Assembly (NCBI GenBank): GCA_964487445.1
Contig: CAZAQG010000001.1
Coordinates: forward strand, 1-64,000
Direction: 5' to 3'
From: BMS3Abin12 sp964487445
GTDB lineage: Bacteria; Pseudomonadota; Gammaproteobacteria; 21-64-14
DNA length: 64,000 bases
The notes under the pieces were generated by a model. It was not told the DNA's origin. It was given only the letters and a program-made list of their open reading frames with translations, and made no database searches. Shown here piece by piece: positions 57,173 to 64,000 of this stretch (positions are counted from its first letter, which is position 1; the number at the start of each line of letters is the position of its first letter). Both the position numbers and the translations under genes were made by a program.

Positions 57173-58288
57173 CTACTCATCGACCAGCGACACCCCTTCG
57201 AACGCGGTGCCGTACTGGTTGGGACCGCTCTTGCCGAGCTTGATCATCAGGCGCACCTCGTTGGCCGAATCGGCGTGCTGGATCGCGTCCTCGTAGGTGA
57301 TCTCCCCGGCGGCGTGCAGGTCGTAGAGCGCCTGGTCGAAGGTTATCATCCCCTGCTGCGTGGACTTCTTCATCAGATCCTTGAGCTTGTAGATCTCGCC
57401 CTTGCGGATGAGGTCCGCGACGAGCGGCGTGTTGATGAGGATCTCCACCGCGATGCGCCGTCCCTTGCCGTCGGGCGTCGGGATGAGCTGCTGGGCGACC
57501 AGCGCCCGCAGGTTCAGCGATAATTCCATGAGGAGCTGATTGCGCCGGTCCTCGGGGAAGAAGTTGATGATCCGGTCGAGGGCCTGATTGGCGTTGTTGG
57601 CGTGCAGGGTCGCCAAACACAGGTGCCCCGTCTCGGCGAAAACGATCGCGTAGTCCATGGTCTCGCGGGTGCGGACCTCGCCGATCAGGATCACGTCCGG
57701 CGCTTGGCGCAGGGTGTTCTTGAGGGCCACCTCGAAGGACTCGGTGTCGATGCCCACCTCGCGCTGCGTGACGATGCAGCCGGCGTGCTGGTGGACGAAC
57801 TCGATCGGATCCTCGATGGTGACGATATGGCCGCTGCTATTGTGGTTGCGGTAGCCGATCACCGCCGCCAGTGACGTCGACTTTCCGGTCCCGGTGGCGC
57901 CTACGAAGATGATCAGGCCGCGCTTGGTCATCGCCAGGGTCTTGACGATGGGCGGCAGCTTGAGTTGCTCGATCGCCGGAATCTTGATCTTGATGCGACG
58001 CAGGACCATGCCGGCGTGGTTGCGCTGCTGGAAGGCGCTCACCCGGAAGCGGCCGACCCCGGAGGCGCTGATGGCGAAGTTGCATTCGCGGGTCTCTTCG
58101 AATTCCTCGCGCTGGCGCTCGCTCATGACGCTCAGCACCACCTCGCGGGCCTGATCCGCGGTCAGGGTCGTCTGCGAGACCGGCGCGATGCGTCCGTTGA
58201 TCTTGAGGCTGGGCGGCAGACCGGCGGTGATGAACAGGTCCGACGCTTCGCGGTGCACCATCAGTTTCAGCAGCGATGTGAAATCCAT
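57173..58288 (-). CDS. pilU: Twitching motility retraction ATPase PilU
   Basis: 371 residues beginning MDFTSLLKLMVHREASDLFI. Walker A is GATGTGKSTS (near residue 130), Walker B region VILIGEVRTRETMDYAI, and histidine box ATLHANNANQALDRI. The C-terminus is longer than in PilT, and the residues MITFDQALYDLH are PilU-like. Works with PilT in retraction under load. The TAG stop lies in a repeat unit; its last codons are also found left of the N gap. Confidence 0.95.
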   Translation of the reverse strand: MDFTSLLKLMVHREASDLFITAGLPPSLKINGRIAPVSQTTLTADQAREVVLSVMSERQREEFEETRECNFAISASGVGRFRVSAFQQRNHAGMVLRRIKIKIPAIEQLKLPPIVKTLAMTKRGLIIFVGATGTGKSTSLAAVIGYRNHNSSGHIVTIEDPIEFVHQHAGCIVTQREVGIDTESFEVALKNTLRQAPDVILIGEVRTRETMDYAIVFAETGHLCLATLHANNANQALDRIINFFPEDRRNQLLMELSLNLRALVAQQLIPTPDGKGRRIAVEILINTPLVADLIRKGEIYKLKDLMKKSTQQGMITFDQALYDLHAAGEITYEDAIQHADSANEVRLMIKLGKSGPNQYGTAFEGVSLVDE

Positions 58289-58347
58289 GGTCGACCTCTC
58301 TGGCTCGTGTGAAGATCCGGATCGCCCCCGTCCGTCCCGTGCTTCGT

Positions 58348-59385
58348 TCAGTGGAACAGGCCCTTGTTGACGGCCCTGGAACGCGCCTCGATCCGACTCA
58401 CCAGCCCGCGCCGCACCAGTTCCTGCAAGTGCTGGTCGAGCGTCTGCATGCCCTGCCCCTGTCCGGTCTGGATGGCCGAGTACATCTGCGCCACCTTGTC
58501 CTCGCGGATCAGATTGCGGATCGCGGGCGTGCCGGTCATGATCTCCCAGGCCGCCGTGCGTCCGCCCCCGTTTTTCTTGAGCAGGGTCTGGGAGATGACC
58601 GCCTGTAATGATTCGGACAGCATGGAACGCACCATCGACTTCTCACCCGCCGGGAAGACGTCGATGATGCGGTCGATGGTCTTGGCCGAGGAACTGGTGT
58701 GCAGGGTGGCGAACACCAAGTGGCCGGTCTCGGCCGCGGTCAACGCCAGGCGGATCGTCTCCAGATCACGCATCTCGCCCAGCAGAATGATGTCCGGGTC
58801 CTCGCGCAACGCAGAGCGCAGGGCCTCGCTGAACCCCAGGGTGTCGCGGTGCACCTCGCGCTGGTTGACCAGGCACTTCTTGCTCTCGTGCACGAACTCG
58901 ATCGGGTCCTCGATAGTGAGGATGTGGGCAAAGCGATGATCGTTGAGGTAGTCGATCATCGCCGCGAGCGTCGTCGACTTGCCCGAACCGGTGGGTCCGG
59001 TCACCAGCACCAGGCCGCGGGGCCGGTCGGTGACCTCCCTGAAGACCGGCGGGCAACCCAGCTCCTCCAGGGTCAGGATCTTGGTCGGGATGGTCCGGAA
59101 CACCGCGCCCGACCCGCGGTTGTGGTTGAAGACGTTGACCCGGAAGCGCGCCAGGCCGGGCAGCGCGAAGGAGAAGTCGGTCTCGAGAAATTCCTCGTAG
59201 TCCTTGCGCTGTTTGTCGTTCATGATGTCGTAGACGAGCGAGTGGACCGTCTTGTGATCCACGGCCGGCACGTTGATGCGGCGGATGTCCCCGTCCACCC
59301 GGATCATCGGCGGGAGGCCGGCGGAGAGGTGCAGATCGGAGGCGCTGTTCTTGACGGAAAAAGCGAGCAGTTCGGCGATATCCAT
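58348..59385 (-). CDS. pilT: Type IV pilus retraction ATPase PilT
   Basis: 345 residues: MDIAELLAFSVKNSASDLHL start, Walker A GPTGSGKSTT (near 131), Asp box ILTIEDPIEFVH, Walker B IILLGEMRDLETIRLAL, His box FATLHTSSSAKTIDRI, and C-terminal AIRNLIRE motif. Depolymerises the pilus for twitching. pilU follows 59 bases downstream in the same operon; yggS is divergent. Confidence 0.97.
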   Translation of the reverse strand: MDIAELLAFSVKNSASDLHLSAGLPPMIRVDGDIRRINVPAVDHKTVHSLVYDIMNDKQRKDYEEFLETDFSFALPGLARFRVNVFNHNRGSGAVFRTIPTKILTLEELGCPPVFREVTDRPRGLVLVTGPTGSGKSTTLAAMIDYLNDHRFAHILTIEDPIEFVHESKKCLVNQREVHRDTLGFSEALRSALREDPDIILLGEMRDLETIRLALTAAETGHLVFATLHTSSSAKTIDRIIDVFPAGEKSMVRSMLSESLQAVISQTLLKKNGGGRTAAWEIMTGTPAIRNLIREDKVAQMYSAIQTGQGQGMQTLDQHLQELVRRGLVSRIEARSRAVNKGLFH

Positions 59386-59501
59386 GCATCTCCTCCGGGG
59401 GTCTCCCCTGGCATACGGGCGGGCCGTTCCGCTAATATCCCGGCTCGCAACCCTGATTAGCGTCCGCAGGGGCCGAGGCCTTGAGCCCGGCGGAGAAGAC
59501 C

Positions 59502-60200
59502 GTGGCCATCCCTGACCCGAGTACCATACCCAAGCGCGTGCGCGAGATCCAAGCCCGCATCCGCGAGGCCGAGTCCCGTCACCGCCGCGCGCCCGGCTCC
59601 GTGGCGCTGCTGGCGGTGAGCAAGGGCCGGGGGGCGGAGACGATCCGGGCCGCCGTCGGCGCGGGACTCGCCCGCTTCGGGGAGAGTTACCTGCAAGAGG
59701 CCCTGACGAAGCGCGCGCGGCTCGCCGAACTCGACGTGGAATGGCACTTCATCGGCCCGACCCAGTCGAATAAGACCCGCGAGATCGCCGCCGGCTTCGA
59801 TTGGGTGCACGGCGTGGACCGGGCCAAGATCGCCCGGCGTCTCAACGATCAGCGTCCCGACATGCTGCCCCCTCTGCAGGTATGCGTGCAGATCAATCTC
59901 AGCGGCGAGGTGAGCAAGTCGGGGGTCGCTCCCGGGGATGTCGGGGACTTGGCGGCGCTCGTGCGCACCCTGCCGCGACTGCGACTGCGCGGGCTGATGG
60001 GCATCCCCGCGCGGGCGAACGGACTCACCGCCCAGCGGCGCGCCTTGCGCCCGCTGCGTGAGGCCTTCGATGCACTCAACCGCGCGGGCTTCGCGCTCGA
60101 CACCCTGTCCATGGGCATGACCGGCGACCTGGAGGCGGCGGTGGCCGAGGGCGCCACCCTCGTGCGGATCGGGACCGGCTTGTTCGGCCCGCGCGGGTGA
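59502..60200 (+). CDS. yggS: Pyridoxal-phosphate homeostasis protein YggS
   Basis: 232 residues from GTG at 59502, with GGAG eight bases upstream (a TTG at 59481 would add seven). The PLP-binding lysine is in LLAVSKGRG (near residue 40); EWHFIGPTQSNKTREI and LSMGMTGDLEAAVAEGAT are family motifs. It holds PLP without enzyme activity. Located next to pilT and proC as in many gammaproteobacteria. Confidence 0.95.
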   Translation: MAIPDPSTIPKRVREIQARIREAESRHRRAPGSVALLAVSKGRGAETIRAAVGAGLARFGESYLQEALTKRARLAELDVEWHFIGPTQSNKTREIAAGFDWVHGVDRAKIARRLNDQRPDMLPPLQVCVQINLSGEVSKSGVAPGDVGDLAALVRTLPRLRLRGLMGIPARANGLTAQRRALRPLREAFDALNRAGFALDTLSMGMTGDLEAAVAEGATLVRIGTGLFGPRG

Positions 60201-60287
60201 TGCGCACGCCGTTGGGACCGGGCACGTACGAACCCCTAAGCCCGACAGTCTGCTAGACTGGCGCCCTCGGACGGGAACCCCCGCGGC

Positions 60288-61115
60288 ATGATCGACGCGA
60301 ACATCACCTTTATCGGCGGCGGCAACATGGCCCGAAGCCTGATCGGCGGCCTGCTTGCCGACGGCACGGACCCGCAACGCATCCGTGTGGCGGACCCGGA
60401 CCCGGCACGGCGCGAGGGCCTCACCGCGCAGGGGCCGGTGCGTGTGTTCGCGGACAACGCCGCCGCCGCGGCCGACGCCGACGCCGTGGTGTTCGCGGTC
60501 AAACCCCAGGTGTTGCGTGCCGCCGCCTCGCAGTTGGCGCCGGTGGTGCACCGCGCGCGCCCGCTGGTGATCTCGATCGCCGCAGGAATCCGCAGCGCCG
60601 ACCTCGATCGCTGGCTGGGCGGAGGCGCGGCCGTGGTCCGCGCCATGCCCAACACGCCGGCCCTGGTGCGCAGCGGGGCCACCGCCCTATACGCCACCTC
60701 CGCGGTGAGCGCCGTGCGCCGTGACCTCGCCGAGTCGATCCTGCGAGCGGTGGGGATCACCCTGTGGGTGGCGGACGAGGCCCTGATGGACGCGGTCACC
60801 GCACTCTCCGGGAGCGGCCCCGCTTACTTCTTCCTGGTGATGGAGGCCCTGGAGGCGGCCGGCGTCGAACTCGGCCTGACGTCGGAGACGGCCCGCATGC
60901 TGACCCTCGAGACCGCCATCGGCACCGCGCGCATCGCGCTGGAATCCGACGAGGACGTGGGTCGGCTGCGCCGGCGCGTGACCTCGCCCGGCGGGACCAC
61001 GGAAGCGGCCCTGGCGGTGCTGGAACAGGCGGGGTTGCACGAGCAGTTCCGCCGTGCGCTGCGCGCCGCGCGGGACCGCTCGTGCGCGCTGGCCGACGAG
61101 CTCGGGGCGTCCTGA
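60288..61115 (+). CDS. proC: Pyrroline-5-carboxylate reductase
   Basis: 275 residues. The NADP-binding start is FIGGGNMARSLIGGLLADGT; the catalytic region is LSGSGPAYFFLVMEALEAAG and TSPGGTTEAALAVLEQAGLH. Final step of proline synthesis. Start ATG at 60288; yggT begins two bases after its stop. Confidence 0.97.
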   Translation: MIDANITFIGGGNMARSLIGGLLADGTDPQRIRVADPDPARREGLTAQGPVRVFADNAAAAADADAVVFAVKPQVLRAAASQLAPVVHRARPLVISIAAGIRSADLDRWLGGGAAVVRAMPNTPALVRSGATALYATSAVSAVRRDLAESILRAVGITLWVADEALMDAVTALSGSGPAYFFLVMEALEAAGVELGLTSETARMLTLETAIGTARIALESDEDVGRLRRRVTSPGGTTEAALAVLEQAGLHEQFRRALRAARDRSCALADELGAS

Positions 61116-61117
61116 CC

Positions 61118-61699
61118 GTGGGCAACCCCTATGCCGCAAACGCTGCGGTGTTTCTCATCAAGATCGTCTTCGGACTGTACTTGGTGGCGGTCCTGCTGCG
61201 CTTCCTGCTGGGCTGGTCGCGCGCCGACTTCTACAACCCGGTCTCCCAGTTCCTGGTGCGCGTGACGAACCCGCTGCTGGTCCCGCTGCGACGCGTGATC
61301 CCGCCGCTCGGCCGGGTGGATCTCGCCTCGGTCCTGTTGCTGCTGGGCCTGAGCATGCTGGAATTCTGGCTGGTGAATCTGGTGCAGGGGCTCTCGGCGG
61401 CCCCTGCCGGCCTGGCGGTACTGGCGTTCGCCAGCCTGCTGGACCTCACCCTGCGCATCTACCTGATCTCGATCCTGATCCAGGTGGTCCTGAGCTGGCT
61501 GAACCCCGGGGCCTACAGCCCGGTAACGGCGCTGCTCTACAGCCTGAACGAGCCGCTGCTCGCCCCGGCGCGGCGTCTCCTCCCGCCGATCAGCGGCCTG
61601 GACCTCTCGCCCCTGCTGGTACTGGTCGCACTGCAACTCGCCTCGATCCTGTTGATCGCTCCGCTACGCGATCTGGGTCTGGGCCTCGCCGGGGGCTGA
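61118..61699 (+). CDS. yggT: YggT family membrane protein
   Basis: 193 residues from the GTG at 61118 (GNPYAANAAVFLIKIVFGLY). Two YggT repeats, each with a pair of hydrophobic helices (about 8-30, 62-85, 95-118 and 150-180) and the motif NPLLVPLRRVIPP / NEPLLAPARRLLPP. The family is linked with cell division and osmotic tolerance, without a defined activity. Immediately after proC. Confidence 0.92.
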   Translation: MGNPYAANAAVFLIKIVFGLYLVAVLLRFLLGWSRADFYNPVSQFLVRVTNPLLVPLRRVIPPLGRVDLASVLLLLGLSMLEFWLVNLVQGLSAAPAGLAVLAFASLLDLTLRIYLISILIQVVLSWLNPGAYSPVTALLYSLNEPLLAPARRLLPPISGLDLSPLLVLVALQLASILLIAPLRDLGLGLAGG

Positions 61700-61712
61700 G
61701 CGCGCCGCGCCC

Positions 61713-62021
61713 ATGCGCGAGACGCCCCGATGGTTCCGCTGGGACGGCACGGACCTGATTCTCCAGGTACGCGTGCAGCCGCGCGCCGCGCGCGACGGAT
61801 TCGCGGGCGTGCACGAGGACCGTCTCAAGATACGCCTCACCGCGCCGCCGGTGGAGGGACGTGCCAACGAACGATTGCGGCGTTACCTCGCCACGCGGTT
61901 TCGCGTGGCGTTCTCCGACGTGACCCTGCTCGGCGGCGAACGCGGCCGGCTCAAACGCGTGCGCATCCGCGGCGCGCGCGAACTGCCGCCGGAACTCGGT
62001 CTCGAAGCCGGTCGGGGTTAG
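61713..62021 (+). CDS. yggU: YggU/DUF167 family protein
   Basis: 102 residues. Typical DUF167 features: LILQVRVQPRAARDGFAGVH, LKIRLTAPPVEGRANERLRR, DVTLLGGERGRLKRVRIRGA. A small alpha/beta protein of unknown function. It follows yggT by 13 bases in the proC-yggT-yggU series. Confidence 0.93.
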   Translation: MRETPRWFRWDGTDLILQVRVQPRAARDGFAGVHEDRLKIRLTAPPVEGRANERLRRYLATRFRVAFSDVTLLGGERGRLKRVRIRGARELPPELGLEAGRG

Positions 62022-62127
62022 AGGTTCGTAGCGAGGCGCGGAGGGAATCCGGGCCGATTTCCCACCGCCCCGGGCGGATACCGCAGCCCGGATGCGGCGC
62101 AGCGGGATCCGGGATCGATGCGTGAAT

Positions 62128-62931
62128 TCACGAGCGGCCCACGCCCGGGTTGCGCGCGCCCGGCTCCAGATCGTAGTCGATGATGAGCGGGGCGTGATCC
62201 GAGAACCGTTGCGCCTTGTAGATGCGCGCCGCGCGCACCGCCGCGCGCAGCCGCGGCGTGACGACTTGGTAGTCGATACGCCAGCCCACGTTCTTCTCCC
62301 AGGCGCGCCCGCGGTTCGACCACCACGTATACTGCTCCGGGCGGGGGTCGACCACGCGAAAAGCATCGACGTAGCGCATCGGGCCGAACAACTCGTCCAT
62401 CCAGGCGCGCTCCTCGGGCAGGAACCCGGAATTCTTCCGGTTCCCGCGCCAGTTCTTCAGGTCGATCGGCTTGTGGGCGATGTTCCAGTCCCCGCACAGG
62501 ATGTAGTCGCGCCGCTTGCGGCGCAGCGCACGCAGAAACACCGCGAAATGCTCCAGAAAGTCGAATTTGGCCGCTTGGCGTCCGGGTCCGGAGGAGCCGG
62601 AAGGCACGTACACCGAGGCGACGCTGAGGGAACCGAAGTCGGCCTGCAGATAACGGCCCTCGGCATCGAAGTCCGGGCAACCGAAACCACGGACGACCCG
62701 GTCCGGTTCACGCCGGCAGTAGAGCGCCACGCCGCTGTAGCCGCGCTTCTCGGCATCGAAGAAATAGGCGTGGTAGCCGCGCGGACGAAAACCATCGCCG
62801 TCGAGCTGGTGCTCCTGCGCCTTGGTCTCCTGCAGGCACACCACGTCGGCGCGCTGGCGCGCCAGCCAGCGGAAGAACCCCTTGCGGGCGGCGGAGCGGA
62901 TCCCATTCACGTTCAGGGTGACGACGCGCAT
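62128..62931 (-). CDS. xth: Exodeoxyribonuclease III (AP endonuclease)
   Basis: 267 residues from the ATG at 62931 with GGAGACCGGG upstream. Motifs: TLNVNGIRSA, VCLQETKAQEHQL (Mg-binding Glu), SVYVPSGSSG, LCGDWNIAHKPIDL and RIDYQVVTPR with SDHAPLIIDY (catalytic His). Repairs abasic sites and 3' blocks. Divergent from pyrE. Confidence 0.96.
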   Translation of the reverse strand: MRVVTLNVNGIRSAARKGFFRWLARQRADVVCLQETKAQEHQLDGDGFRPRGYHAYFFDAEKRGYSGVALYCRREPDRVVRGFGCPDFDAEGRYLQADFGSLSVASVYVPSGSSGPGRQAAKFDFLEHFAVFLRALRRKRRDYILCGDWNIAHKPIDLKNWRGNRKNSGFLPEERAWMDELFGPMRYVDAFRVVDPRPEQYTWWSNRGRAWEKNVGWRIDYQVVTPRLRAAVRAARIYKAQRFSDHAPLIIDYDLEPGARNPGVGRS

Positions 62932-63028
62932 CCCGGTCTCCGGCCTCGAGCGTTCCCGCACGCCGCCTCAGGCGGTATGATACGCGAAACCGTTGCGGCT
63001 GCGCCCGCGCCATCGACCGGGCCCCGCC

Positions 63029-63682
63029 ATGGAACCCTACCAACAGGACTTCATCCGTTTCGCGCTGGAGAGCGGCGCCCTGCGCTTCGGCCGCTACACT
63101 CTGAAATCGGGCCGGGTGAGCCCCTATTTCTTCAACGCCGGGCTGTTCGACACCGGGCGGCGCATCGCACGCCTGGGGCGCTGTTACGCGGCGGCGATCG
63201 TCCATGCCGGCTTCGACGCGGATATGCTCTTCGGGCCCGCCTACAAGGGCATCCCGCTGGTGACGACGACCGCCGCCGCACTCGCCGATCATCATGCGCG
63301 CGATCTGCCCTATGCCTTCAACCGCAAAGAGGTCAAGGACCACGGCGAGGGCGGCAACGTGGTGGGCGCGCCGCTCGCGGGCCGGGTGCTGATCGTCGAC
63401 GACGTGATCACCTCCGGTCTGTCCGTAGAGGAGTCGGTGGCGATCATCCGCGCCGCCGGCGCCGCGCCGGCCGGCGTGGTCATCGCCCTCGACCGCCAGG
63501 AACGCGGTCGCACCGGATCCTCGGCGATCCGGGAGGTACAGATGCGCTACGACGTCCCGGTGGTGAGCATCGTGACGCTGGCGGACCTGATCGCCTACCT
63601 CGGGGACGGCACCGGCGATCCCGAAGTGCTGGCGGCGATCCGCCGCTATCAGGCCGAATACGGAATCGACGCCGGGGCGTAG
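63029..63682 (+). CDS. pyrE: Orotate phosphoribosyltransferase
   Basis: 217 residues from the ATG at 63029 (MEPYQQDFIRFALESGALRF). PRPP-binding motif VLIVDDVITSGLSVEESVAI near residue 120 and FNRKEVKDHGEGG. Converts orotate to OMP, the step before UMP. Only 97 bases separate it from xth; no attenuator seen. Confidence 0.97.
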   Translation: MEPYQQDFIRFALESGALRFGRYTLKSGRVSPYFFNAGLFDTGRRIARLGRCYAAAIVHAGFDADMLFGPAYKGIPLVTTTAAALADHHARDLPYAFNRKEVKDHGEGGNVVGAPLAGRVLIVDDVITSGLSVEESVAIIRAAGAAPAGVVIALDRQERGRTGSSAIREVQMRYDVPVVSIVTLADLIAYLGDGTGDPEVLAAIRRYQAEYGIDAGA

Positions 63683-63735
63683 GTGGCGGACACGCCCATC
63701 CGGGCACCCGCTTCTTCAGCGGCGGTTCCCTGTGT

Positions 63736-64000
63736 TCATCGACGGGTCGGTTTACGGCGCACCTTGACAGAGGGCCCGGCGGCTGCGGCGATACGCCCGC
63801 GCAGGTCGTCGGGCACACGGAACACGAAGGCGCGACCGCGCTTGCGCCGCTCCAGCAGGCCCCGCCCGGCGAGACGCAGCAGGTCGGTGCGCGCGGTCTG
63901 GGTGGTGACCCGGTGGGAGCGGCGGTGGCTCTCGACGGTATAGTCCTGCCCCGGATGGCGCAGGGCGTGACTGAGCAGCGCCACTTGGCGGTGGTTCAGG
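63736..64000 (-). CDS. Fic family protein, C-terminal winged-helix part (5' end outside window)
   Basis: The frame is open to the window's right edge and reads LNHRQVALLSHALRHPGQDY then TVESHRRSHRVTTQTARTDL and LLERRKRGRAFVFRVPDDL. This is the usual C-terminal winged-helix of bacterial Fic proteins (AMP-transferases that carry an HPFxxGNGR core), after the catalytic domain. The core itself is beyond the window, so activity cannot be judged. It converges on pyrE with 53 nt between the stops. Confidence 0.75.
   Translation of the reverse strand, partial: LNHRQVALLSHALRHPGQDYTVESHRRSHRVTTQTARTDLLRLAGRGLLERRKRGRAFVFRVPDDLRGRIAAAAGPSVKVRRKPTRR

Overview
The window is 64 kb of GC-rich DNA (about two-thirds G+C) carrying almost only chromosomal housekeeping and pilus-signalling genes. 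The gene sets and their order point to a gammaproteobacterium: prmA-dusB-fis-purH, rhlB next to trxA-rho, a complete pilGHIJK-chpABC cluster divergent from gshB, the run gshB-tonB-yqgE-ruvX-pyrR-pyrB-pyrC', and pilTU beside yggS-proC-yggT as in Pseudomonas. GC content, an AdoCbl-dependent ribonucleotide reductase, a two-gene CoA-dehydratase-activase set and a PyrK-like protein suggest Chromatiales/Ectothiorhodospiraceae rather than Pseudomonas, but this is an inference. A 100-base N run shows that the sequence is a draft scaffold.

Layout. 0-5 kb: two large genes of the 2-hydroxyacyl-CoA dehydratase/activase superfamily. 5-10.5 kb: purH, fis, dusB, a zinc-ribbon DUF3426-type protein and prmA, all leftward. 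10.6-14.1 kb: a sucrose-phosphatase-like HAD enzyme divergent from glycogen phosphorylase. 14.4-17.8 kb: rho, trxA and rhlB. 17.8-23.1 kb: type II secretion gspC and, further on, gspB-gspA, separated by an accessory patch. That patch holds a frameshifted ParE toxin with an intact antitoxin, a low-GC SeqA-N/RAMA-like protein with its own promoter and repeats, and mscS. 23.2-26.7 kb: a NUDIX hydrolase, a CPA1-type antiporter with an intrinsic terminator, and a long regulatory region with three copies of a 20-bp motif, a sigma-54-type promoter and a 57-residue unknown protein. 26.7-29.7 kb: split NrdJ reductase. 30-33.6 kb: heat-shock genes (hsp20, cbpA, cbpM) and a DegP/DegQ protease. 33.8-36.8 kb: gcvT-gcvH-gcvPA, without gcvPB. 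37-49.8 kb: the Chp chemosensory cluster, including a 2162-residue ChpA with a recent internal duplication. 50-57 kb: gshB, tonB, yqgE, ruvX and pyrimidine genes ending in an inactive dihydroorotase homologue and a PyrK-like protein. 57-64 kb: assembly gap, pilU, pilT, yggS, proC, yggT, yggU, xth, pyrE and the 3' end of a Fic-family gene.

How the parts fit. PilG/H/I/J/K and ChpA/B/C form the signalling array that controls twitching motility, and PilT/PilU are the retraction motors it acts on. PyrB with its inactive PyrC' partner, PyrR, the PyrK-like protein and PyrE cover much of UMP synthesis. Hsp20, CbpA, CbpM and the Deg protease are a protein-quality-control block behind a sigma-32-like promoter. 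GspC, GspB and GspA are pieces of a type II secretion system whose other genes lie outside the window.

Two families of short intergenic palindromes recur. One is a GC-rich element with ends reading TAGGGC; it supplies the stop codon of at least three genes. The other is a REPIN-like inverted repeat seen twice; it supplies the last codons of the HAD gene. No tRNA, rRNA, CRISPR array, intact transposase or prophage was found.
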